DNA of 64,000 nt from Novilysobacter selenitireducens (GTDB lineage: Bacteria > Pseudomonadota > Gammaproteobacteria > Xanthomonadales > Xanthomonadaceae): NCBI RefSeq assembly GCF_020026895.1, contig NZ_JAINZW010000001.1:496001-560000 (forward strand), read 5' to 3'. A program made the translations under genes and the position numbers. The notes under the pieces are model-generated. The model was not told where the DNA came from and ran no database searches. It saw only the letters and a program-made list of their open reading frames with translations. Position 1 is the first letter of the stretch; every line of letters begins with the position of its first letter. This document shows positions 8,303-17,655 of the stretch, piece by piece.

Positions 8303-11107
8303 TCACGACGCCTCCGCCCCGGATGGCAACGTCACGACACGTTTTTTGCGGGCCTTCGGCGGCTTGACCGTGCCCATCATCGACAGGATCAGCATCGCGC
8401 CACCGAACACCACCAGGTACACGCCGATGTCGAAGCCCATCGCGCTGGCCAGCGGCACTTCGCCGATCAGCGGCAGGCGCGGCTCGGCGTGGCCGCTGGT
8501 CAGGAAGGGCAAGCCGAACAGCAGCATCGGCGCGACGCCGGTGAGCAGCGCCACGATCAGGCCGATGCCGATCCAGCGGGTGTAGTCGAAGCCCATGCGC
8601 GACTCCACGTAGCGGCTGCCCAGCAGCACGTACTGCAGCAACAGCGGGATCGCCAGCACCAGGCCGGCGATGAAGCCGCCGCCGGGCTGGTTGTGCCCGC
8701 GCAGGAACAGGTACGCCGACACCGCAAGCGCGAACGGGAACAGCAGGTGGCTGAGGTTGGCGGGCATCGGCAGGCGGTCGGGCTCACCGGGCATGACTTC
8801 CGTGGCGGCGATGCGCGCGCGCCGCAGCAGCGCATGCACCACCAGCCCGGCGATGCCGAACACGGTGATCTCACCCAGCGTGTCGAAGCCGCGGAAGTCC
8901 ACCAGGATCACGTTGACCACGTTGCTGCCGTAGCCCTCGGGCAGCGAGCGCGCCAGCAGCTCGCCGGCGACGGTGTCGGCCGGGCGCGTCATCACCGCGT
9001 ACGCCAGCCCGCCGATGCCGGTGCCGGCGACCAGCGCGATGGCGGCGTCGCGCCAGCGCCGCGCGCGGGTATTGGACTTCAGCGACTCCTGCGGCAGGTA
9101 GTTCAGCGCCAGCAGCATCAGCGCCACGGTCACCATTTCCACCAGCAGTTGCGTCAGCGCCAGGTCCGGTGCCGACAGGAACACGAACACCACGCTTACG
9201 CCCAGCCCGACGGCGCCGACCACGATCAGCGCCACCAGCCGTTGCCGGTGCAGCGCCACGGTCGTGGCCGTGGCCGCCAGCAGCAGCACGCACAGCGCCC
9301 AGCCGATCGGCGGCATCGGCTGGCCCGCGCCGGCCTCCACCGATGCCAGCAGGCCCGGCACCGCGGGCACCAGGCCGAGCGCGACGACCGCGACCACCAC
9401 CCACCACAGCGAGCGCTGCAGGCTGCCGTTGGTCACCCTGAAGGTGAAGCGCCGCGCCACGCCGAGTACGGCGCGCGTGTTGATGCGGAACAGGTGGCGG
9501 CCGAACGCGCGGCGCGCGATGGCATGGACGTTGAACAGCCGGCGCAGCCCGAAGTACAGGACCACGCCGCCGACGATGCCGCCCAGGCTCATCAGCAGCG
9601 GCAGGTTGATGCCGTGCCACAGCGCCAGGCTGTATTCGGGCAGGTCGGGGCCCAGCACGCCGCGCGCGGCGGCTTCCAGCGCCGGGGCGATGGTCCACGC
9701 CGGCGCAATGCCCACCGCCAGGCACACCACCACCAGGATGCCGACCGGCGCACGCATGAAGAGCGGCGGTTCGTGGACCTCGCGCTCGACCGCGCGCGGG
9801 CCATCCCCGAAGAAGGTGTCGTGCACGAACCGCAGGCTGTAGGCCACGCCCAGGATGCCGGCGAGGAACGCCGCCACCGTCACCACGATGCGCATCGTGT
9901 CGCTGGGTACTTCCAGCGCCTGCGCGAAGAACATCTCCTTGGACAGGAAGCCGTTGAGCAGCGGGATACCGGCCATTGCCAGGGTGGCGATGATCGCCAG
10001 CGCGCTGGTGGTCGGCAGCAGCCCGCGCAGGTTGCCCAGCCGGCGCATGTCGCGGGTGCCGGTCTCGTGGTCGATGATGCCGGCGGCCATGAACAGCGAG
10101 GCCTTGAACGTGGCGTGGTTGAGGATGTGGAAGAGCCCCGCGACCACCGCCAGCGGCGTCGACAGCCCGAACAGCAGCGTGATCAGGCCCAGGTGCGAGA
10201 TCGTCGAGTACGCCAGCAGGCCCTTGAGGTCGTGCTGGAAGATCGCGTTCCATGCGCCGACCAGCAACGTCGCCGCGCCGACGCTTGTGACCACGTAGAA
10301 GAACATCTCCGTGCCCGCCAGCGCCGGGTGCAGGCGCGCCAGCAGGAACACGCCGGCCTTCACCATCGTCGCCGAGTGCAGGTAGGCCGACACCGGCGTG
10401 GGCGCGGCCATCGCGTGCGGCAACCAGAAGTGGAACGGGAACTGCGCGCTCTTGGTGAAGATGCCGGCCAGCACCAGTGCCAGGATCGCCGGATAGGTGG
10501 GCGCGGCCTGGATCGCCTCGCGCGCGGCGAACACCGCGTCCAGCTCGTAGCTGCCGACCACCTGGCCGATCAGGATCACGCCGCCCAGCAACGCCAGGCC
10601 GCCCGCGCCGGTGATGGTCAGCGCCATGCGCGCACCCTCGCGGGCCTCGCGGTCGTGCGACCAGTAACCGATCAGCAGGAACGAGCTGATCGAGGTCAGC
10701 TCCCAGAACACCGCCAGCAGCAGCAGGTTGCCGGCCAGCACCATGCCGAGCATCGCGCCCATGAACAGCAGCAGGTAGGCGAAGAACTTCGGCGCGTCCT
10801 CGCGCGCGTCCAGGTAATAACGCGCGTACATCACTACCAGCGCACCGATGGCCAGCACCATCGACGCGAACATCCACGCCAGCCCGTCCAGCCGCAGCGA
10901 GAACGCCAGGCCCAGCGGCTCGATCCAGGGATGGCTGACCTGCGGCACTTCGCCGCCCAGCACGGCGGGCGTCAGCGCGATGAGGATCGCCAGGCCCGCC
11001 AGTGGCGCCACGCCTGCCAGCCACGCCGTCGTCCGCCGCGAGACGTTGCGCGCAAGCAACACCCAGGCGGCCATGAGGAACGGAAGGGCTAGCAGGAGTT
11101 CGAGCAT
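8303..11107 (-). CDS. mnhA: Fused monovalent cation/H+ antiporter subunit A/B
   Basis: First gene of the Mrp operon. The 934-residue product joins a NuoL-like MnhA core (about 1-650; TSISSFLLIGYW, then FPFHFWLPHAMAAPTPVSAYLHSATMVKAG region near residues 215-245) to a C-terminal MnhB-like domain (about 790-934; RGHNQPGGGFIAGLVLA). Fusion of A and B is the known arrangement of group 2 Mrp/PhaAB systems. The start at 11107 (MLELLLALPF) was chosen because the N-terminal helix begins there; the much longer upstream open frame is non-conserved GC-rich sequence. The complex exports Na+ or K+ in exchange for protons and supports alkali and salt tolerance. Confidence 0.93.
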   Translation of the reverse strand: MLELLLALPFLMAAWVLLARNVSRRTTAWLAGVAPLAGLAILIALTPAVLGGEVPQVSHPWIEPLGLAFSLRLDGLAWMFASMVLAIGALVVMYARYYLDAREDAPKFFAYLLLFMGAMLGMVLAGNLLLLAVFWELTSISSFLLIGYWSHDREAREGARMALTITGAGGLALLGGVILIGQVVGSYELDAVFAAREAIQAAPTYPAILALVLAGIFTKSAQFPFHFWLPHAMAAPTPVSAYLHSATMVKAGVFLLARLHPALAGTEMFFYVVTSVGAATLLVGAWNAIFQHDLKGLLAYSTISHLGLITLLFGLSTPLAVVAGLFHILNHATFKASLFMAAGIIDHETGTRDMRRLGNLRGLLPTTSALAIIATLAMAGIPLLNGFLSKEMFFAQALEVPSDTMRIVVTVAAFLAGILGVAYSLRFVHDTFFGDGPRAVEREVHEPPLFMRAPVGILVVVCLAVGIAPAWTIAPALEAAARGVLGPDLPEYSLALWHGINLPLLMSLGGIVGGVVLYFGLRRLFNVHAIARRAFGRHLFRINTRAVLGVARRFTFRVTNGSLQRSLWWVVVAVVALGLVPAVPGLLASVEAGAGQPMPPIGWALCVLLLAATATTVALHRQRLVALIVVGAVGLGVSVVFVFLSAPDLALTQLLVEMVTVALMLLALNYLPQESLKSNTRARRWRDAAIALVAGTGIGGLAYAVMTRPADTVAGELLARSLPEGYGSNVVNVILVDFRGFDTLGEITVFGIAGLVVHALLRRARIAATEVMPGEPDRLPMPANLSHLLFPFALAVSAYLFLRGHNQPGGGFIAGLVLAIPLLLQYVLLGSRYVESRMGFDYTRWIGIGLIVALLTGVAPMLLFGLPFLTSGHAEPRLPLIGEVPLASAMGFDIGVYLVVFGGAMLILSMMGTVKPPKARKKRVVTLPSGAEAS

Positions 11108-11383
11108 CACGCTCCCAAGGCGTTGCGCGACGTGCGCGCGGGCGGGGACGGGTCGTGCAGGGGGGGCTTGGACGCGCCTTTGCGGGCAAGTGCACCGGCG
11201 CGGAAAGCCCCCGGATTCTACCCGAAGCAAACGTCGCTCCCGTGTCGCGTGGGTGCTTGCGTATGCTTGCTGCACCAACCGATGCGGCCGCAGTTCGCGC
11301 ATGACACTTATTAATACGATCGGGTGCGCTGGCCTGTCCGGCGGGTGCATCGACGAGCTCGCTCCCCAGCCGATCCCGGTCCG

Positions 11384-12244
11384 ATGCGCGCACTGATTTT
11401 CGGTGCCAGCGGGCAGATCGGCGTGCCGCTGGTGGCGCGCCTGCGTGACGCCGGCTGGGCAGTGGACGCCGTATCGCGCACCGCGCGCGAGCCGTCGCCG
11501 GGCATCACCTGGCATCGCGGTTCGCTCGACGCGATGCCGGCAGTGCCGCAAGCGTTCGACGCCATCTTCAGTTGTGGACCGCTGGACGGGTTTGCGCGCT
11601 GGTACCGCGGCGCGCCGGTCGAATGCGCGCGCGTGGTGGCGTTCGGTTCGACCAGCGCGGCGGTCAAGCACGACTCGCCCGACGCCGCCGAGCGCGACGT
11701 GGCCGCACGCCTGGCAGGGGCGGAGACGACCCTGTTCGAGACGGCAGCGCAGCGGGGGGCCGCGGTTACCGTGCTGCGCCCGACGCTGGTCTACGGCGCG
11801 GGCCGCGACGCCACGCTGACGCGCATCGCGTCGCTGGCACGACGGCGCCGCGTGTTTCCGCTGCCACGCGGGGCGACCGGCTTGCGCCAGCCGGTGCATG
11901 TCGACGACCTGGCCGACGCGGCGTTCGCGTGCATCGACAACGCCGCCGCGGCCGGCCGCAGCTACGACGTACCGGGTGGCGAGACGCTGGCATACCGGGA
12001 AATGGTCGCGCGCGTGCTGGCCTGCCTGCAGCCGCCGGCGCGGCTGCTGGAGTTGCCGCAGCCGATGTTTTCACTGGCGCTGCGCGGCGCTGCGCTGATG
12101 GGCATCGGCGCGGGGCTGGGTGATGCGGCGGTGGCGCGGATGCGCGAGGACCTGGTGTTCGATACCGGTCCGGCGGCGCGTGACCTCGGCTACGCGCCGC
12201 GGCCGTTCCGGCCGCAGCCGGGGATGTTCGAGCCGCCGCGCTGA
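11384..12244 (+). CDS. NAD-dependent epimerase/dehydratase-like SDR protein
   Basis: The 286-residue product has an N-terminal Rossmann dinucleotide site (FGASGQIG, residues about 5-12) and an extended-SDR-like core with LRPTLVYGAGRD and a substrate-side segment (LRQPVHVDDLADAAF). The usual YxxxK catalytic pair is not evident, so it is an atypical member, more like the NAD(P)-binding/NmrA-type proteins. It is transcribed divergently from the mnh operon; AT-rich sequence at 11308-11322 may hold the promoter. The substrate is unknown. Confidence 0.75.
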   Translation: MRALIFGASGQIGVPLVARLRDAGWAVDAVSRTAREPSPGITWHRGSLDAMPAVPQAFDAIFSCGPLDGFARWYRGAPVECARVVAFGSTSAAVKHDSPDAAERDVAARLAGAETTLFETAAQRGAAVTVLRPTLVYGAGRDATLTRIASLARRRRVFPLPRGATGLRQPVHVDDLADAAFACIDNAAAAGRSYDVPGGETLAYREMVARVLACLQPPARLLELPQPMFSLALRGAALMGIGAGLGDAAVARMREDLVFDTGPAARDLGYAPRPFRPQPGMFEPPR

Positions 12245-12281
12245 TCCGTCGCCGTCGTCCCCTTCCGGACGCTGAGGGACG

Positions 12282-13169
12282 CTACAGCACCTCTTTCGGC
12301 GGCAACTCGCGCGACTTCGTGATTGCGCGAAGCGCGATCATCAGCACGCCGCCCAGCACCATCGCGCCGCCGACCCACATCGCCGGGCCCGGGCGGTCGC
12401 CCCACACCACGATGCCCAGCACCACCGCCAGCACCGGGGTCAGCAGCAGCCACGGCATCAGCTGCGACACCGGGTGGCGCTGCACCAGCACGTAGTAGAG
12501 GCCGTGGCCGAGCAGCGATGAAATGAAGGCCGCGTACGCCACCCCCAGCCAGCCGACCCAGCTCACCTCGCCCAGCCGCGCCACGCTGCCGGGCTCCATC
12601 CACAGGCTCAGGCCCAGCAGCGGCAGCACGCTGATCAGCGCGGTCCAGCCCTGCTGGCTGAAGACGTCCAGCCCGCGCAGTCGCTTCATCAGCACCGTGC
12701 CCAGCGCTAGCGATGCGGCCGACACCAGCATCAGCGCCAACGCGTCGGGCCGGCGGAACACCAGCGGATCCAGTCCCAGCACCAGCACGCCGGCGAAGCT
12801 CACGCCGATGGCAAGCCCGGTGCGCCAGCCGAAGCGGTCGTCCAGCAGCCACCACGCCAGCAGCGCGGTCATCGGCACGTAGCTCTGCATCACGATGGCC
12901 GGCGAGGTGAGGTTGCCCGCCAGCTTCAGCGCCAGGAAGCTCAGCCCGAAATGCGCCACGCCCACGCACAGGCACACCGCGACCAGCCGCGGCCACTGCC
13001 CGGGCGCGGGGCGCTTGAGCACGAACACCAGCGGCAGCGCCAGCAGCGCGAAGCGCAGCGCGGTGAACAGGAACGGCGGGATCTCGCGCAACGCCAGCGC
13101 GGAGGTCAGGAAGTTGAATGCCCACGCCACGCAGATCAGCAGGACCAGGGCGATGTCGCGTGGCGGCAT
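12282..13169 (-). CDS. EamA-family (DMT superfamily) transporter
   Basis: A 295-residue protein with ten hydrophobic segments arranged as two EamA repeats of about 140 residues (the first begins LVLLICVAWAFNFLTSALA, the second begins ALMLVSAASLALGTVLMKRL). Such proteins are metabolite exporters in the inner membrane; the substrate cannot be inferred. It stands alone, convergent with the SDR gene. Confidence 0.87.
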   Translation of the reverse strand: MPPRDIALVLLICVAWAFNFLTSALALREIPPFLFTALRFALLALPLVFVLKRPAPGQWPRLVAVCLCVGVAHFGLSFLALKLAGNLTSPAIVMQSYVPMTALLAWWLLDDRFGWRTGLAIGVSFAGVLVLGLDPLVFRRPDALALMLVSAASLALGTVLMKRLRGLDVFSQQGWTALISVLPLLGLSLWMEPGSVARLGEVSWVGWLGVAYAAFISSLLGHGLYYVLVQRHPVSQLMPWLLLTPVLAVVLGIVVWGDRPGPAMWVGGAMVLGGVLMIALRAITKSRELPPKEVL

Positions 13170-13271
13170 GGGGCGGGAAACCGGGGAGCGGGAACGCCGG
13201 ACCTTACACGGCCCGGCGCGCTCGCGCGTTGCCGCGCGTGCCGGTTTTGCGCGTCGGGTGCGACGTTGCCG

Positions 13272-13748
13272 TCAGTAGGCCCAGCCCAGCCGGCGGTAGA
13301 GCTTGACCAGCACCCATGCCGGCCCGATCAGCAAGTAGGTCAGGTCGGTGAGGAAGCTGGGCTTGCGACCCTCGATCTTGTGGCCGATGAACTGCGCGAT
13401 CCACGCCACCACGAAGACCACGATCGCCAGCGTCAGCAATGGCATCCGCCCCAGCGTGGCGAACAGCACGTTGGTCACCAGCCCCAGCAGCGCGAACACC
13501 GCGGCCATGCCCAGCCCGAGCCGGCGCGAGGCGCGGTAGTAGAAAAGGAACGCGCCGAACATCGCCAGCCCCGCCCAGAAGCCGTCGCGGAACAGCGTGC
13601 CGGGCGACGGGATGCACCACAGCAGGGCGATCACGCTCCACAGGATGGCCGGCACCGCGACCACGTGGATGGCCTGGTTGGTGGGGTCGCGATGGTCGCC
13701 GGAGTAACTGGCGAACCAGCGGTCGATGGGGCGGGTAGCGGCGTCCAT
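13272..13748 (-). CDS. Mpo1-like (DUF962) membrane protein
   Basis: The 158-residue, four-span protein has family features: the N-terminal WFASYSGDHRDPTNQAIHVV with the conserved Asn-x3-His, and the C-terminal FIGHKIEGRKPSFLTDL. The yeast relative Mpo1 is an iron-dependent dioxygenase of 2-hydroxy fatty acids, and these histidines match its proposed metal site; the bacterial role is not established. The start at 13748 follows CGGAG; an upstream in-frame ATG at 13784 adds non-conserved residues. Confidence 0.82.
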   Translation of the reverse strand: MDAATRPIDRWFASYSGDHRDPTNQAIHVVAVPAILWSVIALLWCIPSPGTLFRDGFWAGLAMFGAFLFYYRASRRLGLGMAAVFALLGLVTNVLFATLGRMPLLTLAIVVFVVAWIAQFIGHKIEGRKPSFLTDLTYLLIGPAWVLVKLYRRLGWAY

Positions 13749-13831
13749 GGCGGTCTCCGGCGGGCAGTGGCCGGAGTATGGCAAGGGGCGGGCGCGGGTG
13801 CATGGCCGGCCCGGGCGCTACTACGCAATCG

Positions 13832-13959
13832 TTGTAGGAGCGACGTGAGTCGCGACCGCCATCTTCCCATCGCGTCGCCACCCGATTGGCGGATCGCGGC
13901 TGAAGCCGCTCCTACAACAGCAGGCTTCCTGTAGGAGCGCCTTCAGGCGCGATCCCTAC
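13832..13959. repeat. REP-like palindromic repeat cluster A (three units)
   Basis: Three units of the GTAGGAGCG...CGCGAC/T family: a B-type unit in plus orientation (13833-13855, core GCGACGTGAGTCGC), an A-type unit in minus orientation (13893-13916, core GCGGCTGAAGCCGC), and a third plus-orientation variant (13931-13955, core GCGCCTTCAGGCGC). Each core is a short palindrome flanked by GTAGGA. It lies between the DUF962 gene and purC, both on the minus strand. Confidence 0.8.
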
Positions 13960-14001
13960 TCGGTTTGCCTGCGTGGGTAGGGCACGGCAGGCGCCCCCGC
14001 C

Positions 14002-14943
14002 TCAATCGATCCGGATGTCCGCCAGCCGCTCCAGCGCCTCGGCGTACTTCGCGCGGGTGCGTTCGATGACCTCGGGCGGCAGGCGCGGGCCGGGCGCGGT
14101 CTTGTCCCAGTCCAGCGTCTCCAGGTAGTCGCGCACGAACTGCTTGTCGAAGCTGGGCGGGCTGGTGCCGACCTCGTACTCGTCCGCCGGCCAGTACCGC
14201 GACGAGTCCGGGGTGAGCATCTCGTCCATCACGTACAGGCGGCCATCGGCGTCGGTGCCGAACTCGAACTTGGTGTCGGCCAGCAGGATCCCGCGCTCGG
14301 CGGCGAAGTCGGCGGCGTAGCGGTACAGCCGCAGCGTCGCGTCGCGCACCGCCTCGGCCAGCTCGGCGCCGCACAGGCGCACGGCGGTGTCGAAGTCGAT
14401 GTTCTCGTCGTGGTCGCCGACGGCGGCCTTGGTCGAGGGGGTAAAGATCGGCTCGTCCAGCTTCTGCGCCTGCTGCAGGCCGTCGGGCAGGGCGATGCCG
14501 CTGATGCGGCCGGTGCGCTGGTAGTCCTTCCAGCCGCTGCCGATCACGTAGCCGCGCGCGATGCACTCGATCGGCACCGGCTTGAGCCGGCGCGTCACCA
14601 CCGCGCGCCTTTCGTACAGCGACGCATCCACGCCGGCCGGCAGCACCGAGGCGACATCGATGCCGGTCAGGTGGTTGGGGACAATGTGGCCGGTCTTGTC
14701 GAACCAGAAGTTGCTGATCTGGCAGAGCATCTCGCCCTTGCCGGGGATCGGGTCGGGCAGCACCACGTCGAAGGCGCTCAGGCGGTCGGTGGCGACCATC
14801 AGCAGGCAGTCGCCGAAACCGGCGTCGGCCGGCAGTACGCTGGCCGGCAGGTCGAACACATCGCGCACCTTGCCGCGGTGGCGCAGGTGCAGGCCGGGAA
14901 GATCGGATTCCAGCAGGTACGGTCGGTGCAAGGTCGTTGACAA
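14002..14943 (-). CDS. purC: Phosphoribosylaminoimidazole-succinocarboxamide synthase
   Basis: The 313-residue SAICAR synthetase joins CAIR and aspartate in purine synthesis. The N-terminal nucleotide-binding signature [10 protein letters not shown], the PIECIARGY segment and the C-terminal [13 protein letters not shown] are family hallmarks. The length fits the longer eukaryote/proteobacterial type. No ATG is available near the conserved start; a TTG at 14943 (reading [17 protein letters not shown]) is the best choice, preceded by a GGGGG stretch. An in-frame extension farther upstream is non-conserved. Confidence 0.93.
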   Translation of the reverse strand: MSTTLHRPYLLESDLPGLHLRHRGKVRDVFDLPASVLPADAGFGDCLLMVATDRLSAFDVVLPDPIPGKGEMLCQISNFWFDKTGHIVPNHLTGIDVASVLPAGVDASLYERRAVVTRRLKPVPIECIARGYVIGSGWKDYQRTGRISGIALPDGLQQAQKLDEPIFTPSTKAAVGDHDENIDFDTAVRLCGAELAEAVRDATLRLYRYAADFAAERGILLADTKFEFGTDADGRLYVMDEMLTPDSSRYWPADEYEVGTSPPSFDKQFVRDYLETLDWDKTAPGPRLPPEVIERTRAKYAEALERLADIRID

Positions 14944-15127
14944 CGTGAGGCCCCCAGGTGGCGCAGGCCCCGCCGGTACTGGCGCATCGCGCGCCCGCGC
15001 GACGGGGCCGGGCAGTGTACGCCGGTCGGCGGCCGGGTGCAGGTACACTCGCCGCCGGCCGCGCGGGGCCTCCCGCCACGCCCTGGATCGCCTGCCCGGA
15101 GCCCTCTCGCCGCATGAAGCGCACCGC

Positions 15128-15460
15128 ATGAAACGCTGGTACGGAAAACTGCTGGGCGCACTGGCCGGCGCGGCGCTGTTCCGGGTCAACCCGCTGCTGG
15201 GCGCATTGATCGGCCTGCTGATCGGCCACGCCTTCGACACCGACTGGTTCAAGCTGCGCCGCGACAACCCGTACGCGCAGCTGGGGCTGACCTCCGACGC
15301 CAGCGACGCCGAGGTCGAGCAGGCCTACCGCCGCCTGATCGCCCAGTACCACCCCGACCGCGTCGCCGGGGCCGCGCCGGAGCTGCGCAAGCAGGCCGAG
15401 ACCAAGGCACGCGAGATCAACGGCGCCTACGACCGCATCAAGACCCTGCGCAAGCGCTGA
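15128..15460 (+). CDS. Small membrane-anchored J-domain protein
   Basis: A 110-residue protein: an N-terminal glycine-rich hydrophobic segment ([20 protein letters not shown], about residues 9-28), then a J domain with the diagnostic HPD tripeptide (AQYHPDRV, about 77-84). This resembles DjlA with the central TerB domain removed. It should recruit DnaK to the inner membrane. It is divergent from purC and 68 bases ahead of rpe. Of two nearby ATGs (15114 and 15128) only the second is in frame. Confidence 0.85.
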   Translation: MKRWYGKLLGALAGAALFRVNPLLGALIGLLIGHAFDTDWFKLRRDNPYAQLGLTSDASDAEVEQAYRRLIAQYHPDRVAGAAPELRKQAETKAREINGAYDRIKTLRKR

Positions 15461-15528
15461 GCCGCGCGCGGGTTCCGCCGGGCGCCCGTGCCGGCGACAA
15501 TGCGCGCCTGCCTCCAGCGAGCGCCGCC

Positions 15529-16200
15529 ATGCAACCGACCGTCATCGCCCCGTCCATCCTCTCGGCCAACTTCGCCCGGCTGGGCGAGGAAGTGGAAAAC
15601 GTCCTGGCCGCCGGCGCCGACTGGGTGCATTTCGACGTGATGGACAACCACTACGTGCCCAACCTCACCATCGGGCCGATGGTGTGCGAGGCGCTGCGCA
15701 AGCACGGCGTCACCGCGCCGATCGACGTGCACCTGATGGTGGAGCCGGTGGACCGCATCGTCCCGGACTTCGCCAAGGCCGGGGCCACCGTCATCAGTTT
15801 CCATCCCGAGGCGAGCCGGCACGTGCATCGCACGATCCAGCTCATCCGGGACGCCGGCTGCCAGGCAGGGCTCGTGCTCAACCCCGGCACCCCGGTGGAG
15901 GTCCTCGACTACGTCCTGGAAGAACTCGACCTGGTGCTGTTGATGTCGGTGAACCCGGGCTTCGGCGGGCAGTCCTTCATACCCTCCGCGCTCGAGAAGC
16001 TGCGCATGGTGCGCGGGATGATCGACGCACGCGCACCGCATGTACGGCTGGAGATCGACGGCGGAGTCAAGGCCGACAACATCGCCGAGATCGCCGCGGC
16101 CGGCGCCGACACCTTCGTCGCCGGCTCGGCGATCTTCAATGCCGACGACTACGCGGACGTGATCGGGCGCATGAAGTCGGCCGTGGCGGGCGTGCGCTGA
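15529..16200 (+). CDS. rpe: Ribulose-phosphate 3-epimerase
   Basis: The 223-residue TIM-barrel enzyme of the pentose phosphate pathway interconverts ribulose 5-phosphate and xylulose 5-phosphate. Family motifs are present in order: [31 protein letters not shown] (metal-binding H and D), [18 protein letters not shown], and EIDGGVK near the C-terminus. Length is normal. It is followed by a 240-base gap with a hairpin (16220-16247, no T-run) before the lipid kinase gene. Confidence 0.97.
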   Translation: MQPTVIAPSILSANFARLGEEVENVLAAGADWVHFDVMDNHYVPNLTIGPMVCEALRKHGVTAPIDVHLMVEPVDRIVPDFAKAGATVISFHPEASRHVHRTIQLIRDAGCQAGLVLNPGTPVEVLDYVLEELDLVLLMSVNPGFGGQSFIPSALEKLRMVRGMIDARAPHVRLEIDGGVKADNIAEIAAAGADTFVAGSAIFNADDYADVIGRMKSAVAGVR

Positions 16201-16440
16201 GCGACGGCCGCGCATGAAAAGGCCGATGCCGTCGCCGGCACCGGCCTGGAAGATTGGAGGCGATCCTGCCTCCGCCCGTCGTCCCTGGGAATGGACTCCA
16301 ATACTCCGCGTGTCCGATGACCGGGTGATGACACCGGCGTGTCGCACGCATGTCGCTACCGGGCCGGCCGGGCGCGGGCTTCACGGCCGCTTGGCGCCGC
16401 GTTGCTAGCCTGCCGCACCGCCCCCGCAAGCGCCCGTCCG

Positions 16441-17457
16441 ATGTCCAGCCACTGGTGCCTGATCCTCAACGGCAAATCCGCCGGCGACGAACCGCTGCGC
16501 GAGGCCGTGCTCGACCTGCGCCGCAGCGGCATCCGCATCGACGTGCGGGTGACGTGGGAAGGCGGCGACGCCGCGCGCCATGTCGAGGAAGCCCTCGCCA
16601 ATCGCGTGGATACTGTGGTGGCCGCGGGCGGCGACGGCACGCTGAGCGAAGTCGCCACCGCACTGGCGGGGCAGGACGCCGATGCCAGCGGGTTGCCCGC
16701 GCTGGCCCTGGTGCCGATGGGCACCGCCAACGATTTCGCCACCGCCGCGGAGCTGCCGCTGGAACCGGCGGAGGCCCTCGACCTCGTCCGCCGCACCGCG
16801 CCGCAGCCGATCGACCTGCTGTGCATCGACACCGAAGGGGCCCGCCACTGGTGCGCCAACCTCGCCAGCGGCGGCTTCGGCACGCAGGTCACGGTGGAAA
16901 CCGACGAGGGGCTGAAGAAGATGCTCGGCGGGCTGGCCTACCTCATCACCGGCATCGCCAAGCTGGGCCGGATCGAGCCCATCGCCGCCCGCGTATCGGG
17001 CCCGGAGTTCGCCTGGGAGGGCGGCTTCATCGCGCTGGGCGCCGGCAACGGGCGCCAGGCCGGTGGCGGGCAGGTGCTGTGCCCGGACGCGGTGATCGAC
17101 GACGACCTGCTGGACCTCACCATCGTTCCGGAACTGGAAGGCGAAGTCGGCGCCACCGTCGGTGCGCTGCTGACCGAAGGCAAGCAGGGCGCCCTCGACC
17201 GCGTCGCCGTGCGCAGGCAGTTGCCGTGGGTGGAGATCGAAGGCGCCGAGCCGTTCGTGCTGAACCTGGACGGCGAGCCGGTGGAGGCGCGGCGCTTCCG
17301 CATCGACTGCGTCGCCTCGCGCCTGCGCATGCACCTGCCGCCGGGATGCCCGCTGCTGCGCGTGCCGGGCAATCCGTTGCCGCTGGGGGCGGGCGACGCG
17401 GCCGGCCCCGAACCGGACGGCGAGTCCGCTCCGGCGCTTGGCCCGCTTCCCGCCTAG
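16441..17457 (+). CDS. YegS/DAGK-type lipid kinase
   Basis: The 338-residue protein carries the diacylglycerol-kinase catalytic domain: N-terminal [17 protein letters not shown], the ATP-binding [15 protein letters not shown] (about residues 60-74), and [10 protein letters not shown]. The second beta-rich domain contains [10 protein letters not shown] and [11 protein letters not shown]. coli YegS phosphorylates phosphatidylglycerol in vitro; the physiological substrate is unsettled. The ATG at 16441 aligns with the start of the fold; an in-frame ATG at 16339 adds arginine-rich sequence without support. A disordered proline/glutamate tail ends the protein. Confidence 0.88.
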   Translation: MSSHWCLILNGKSAGDEPLREAVLDLRRSGIRIDVRVTWEGGDAARHVEEALANRVDTVVAAGGDGTLSEVATALAGQDADASGLPALALVPMGTANDFATAAELPLEPAEALDLVRRTAPQPIDLLCIDTEGARHWCANLASGGFGTQVTVETDEGLKKMLGGLAYLITGIAKLGRIEPIAARVSGPEFAWEGGFIALGAGNGRQAGGGQVLCPDAVIDDDLLDLTIVPELEGEVGATVGALLTEGKQGALDRVAVRRQLPWVEIEGAEPFVLNLDGEPVEARRFRIDCVASRLRMHLPPGCPLLRVPGNPLPLGAGDAAGPEPDGESAPALGPLPA

Positions 17458-17482
17458 GCCTGCATCCGCGCGGCGAAGCGGC

Positions 17483-17488
17483 TAAAGT
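17483..17488 (+). promoter_or_regulatory. Candidate -10 box of the trp cluster
   Basis: TAAAGT, placed so that transcription would begin within a few bases of the ATG at 17497, giving a leaderless or nearly leaderless transcript. No good -35 match is seen 17 bases upstream, so the call is tentative. Confidence 0.3.
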
Positions 17489-17496
17489 AGCGCCCC

Positions 17497-17655
17497 ATGA
17501 ACCTCTGGGCGACCCTTCATTCCTGCGGTGCCGACACGGGTTGGCGATGGTGGCCGATGCCCGCCGCCGTCCACGCCCCGTCGCATTCCCAGGAAGTGCC
17601 GCATGCCGTCGCCCCACACGCTCACCGCCGAGCAGTTCCAGCAGCAGGCCGCTGA
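17497..17655 (+). CDS. trpL: Candidate Trp-rich leader peptide upstream of trpE
   Basis: An ATG at 17497 opens a 52-codon frame with four TGG codons among its first 19: codons 4, 16, 18 and 19 (MNLWATLHSCGADTGWRWW). The frame runs into trpE in a different phase and stops at 17655. Trp codons are rare, so such a cluster just ahead of trpE suggests a leader peptide that senses tryptophan through ribosome stalling. No terminator hairpin with a T-run is seen, so control might instead be on trpE translation: TTCCTG (17520-17525) can pair with the trpE ribosome-binding sequence CAGGAA (17590-17595). There is no Shine-Dalgarno site ahead of it; leaderless initiation would be required. It may also be chance. 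Confidence 0.42.
   Translation: MNLWATLHSCGADTGWRWWPMPAAVHAPSHSQEVPHAVAPHAHRRAVPAAGR

Noticed and set aside
8489-11092. An 867-codon plus-strand open frame opposite mnhA
   Set aside because: It is extremely rich in Gln, Arg and His, has no recognisable domain, and is the complement of the well-conserved mnhA. High GC leaves long open antisense frames.
16220-16247. Terminator after rpe
   Set aside because: A stem with one mismatch exists (AGGCCG with CGGCCT, then TGCC with GGCA), but no T-run follows, so termination cannot be supported.
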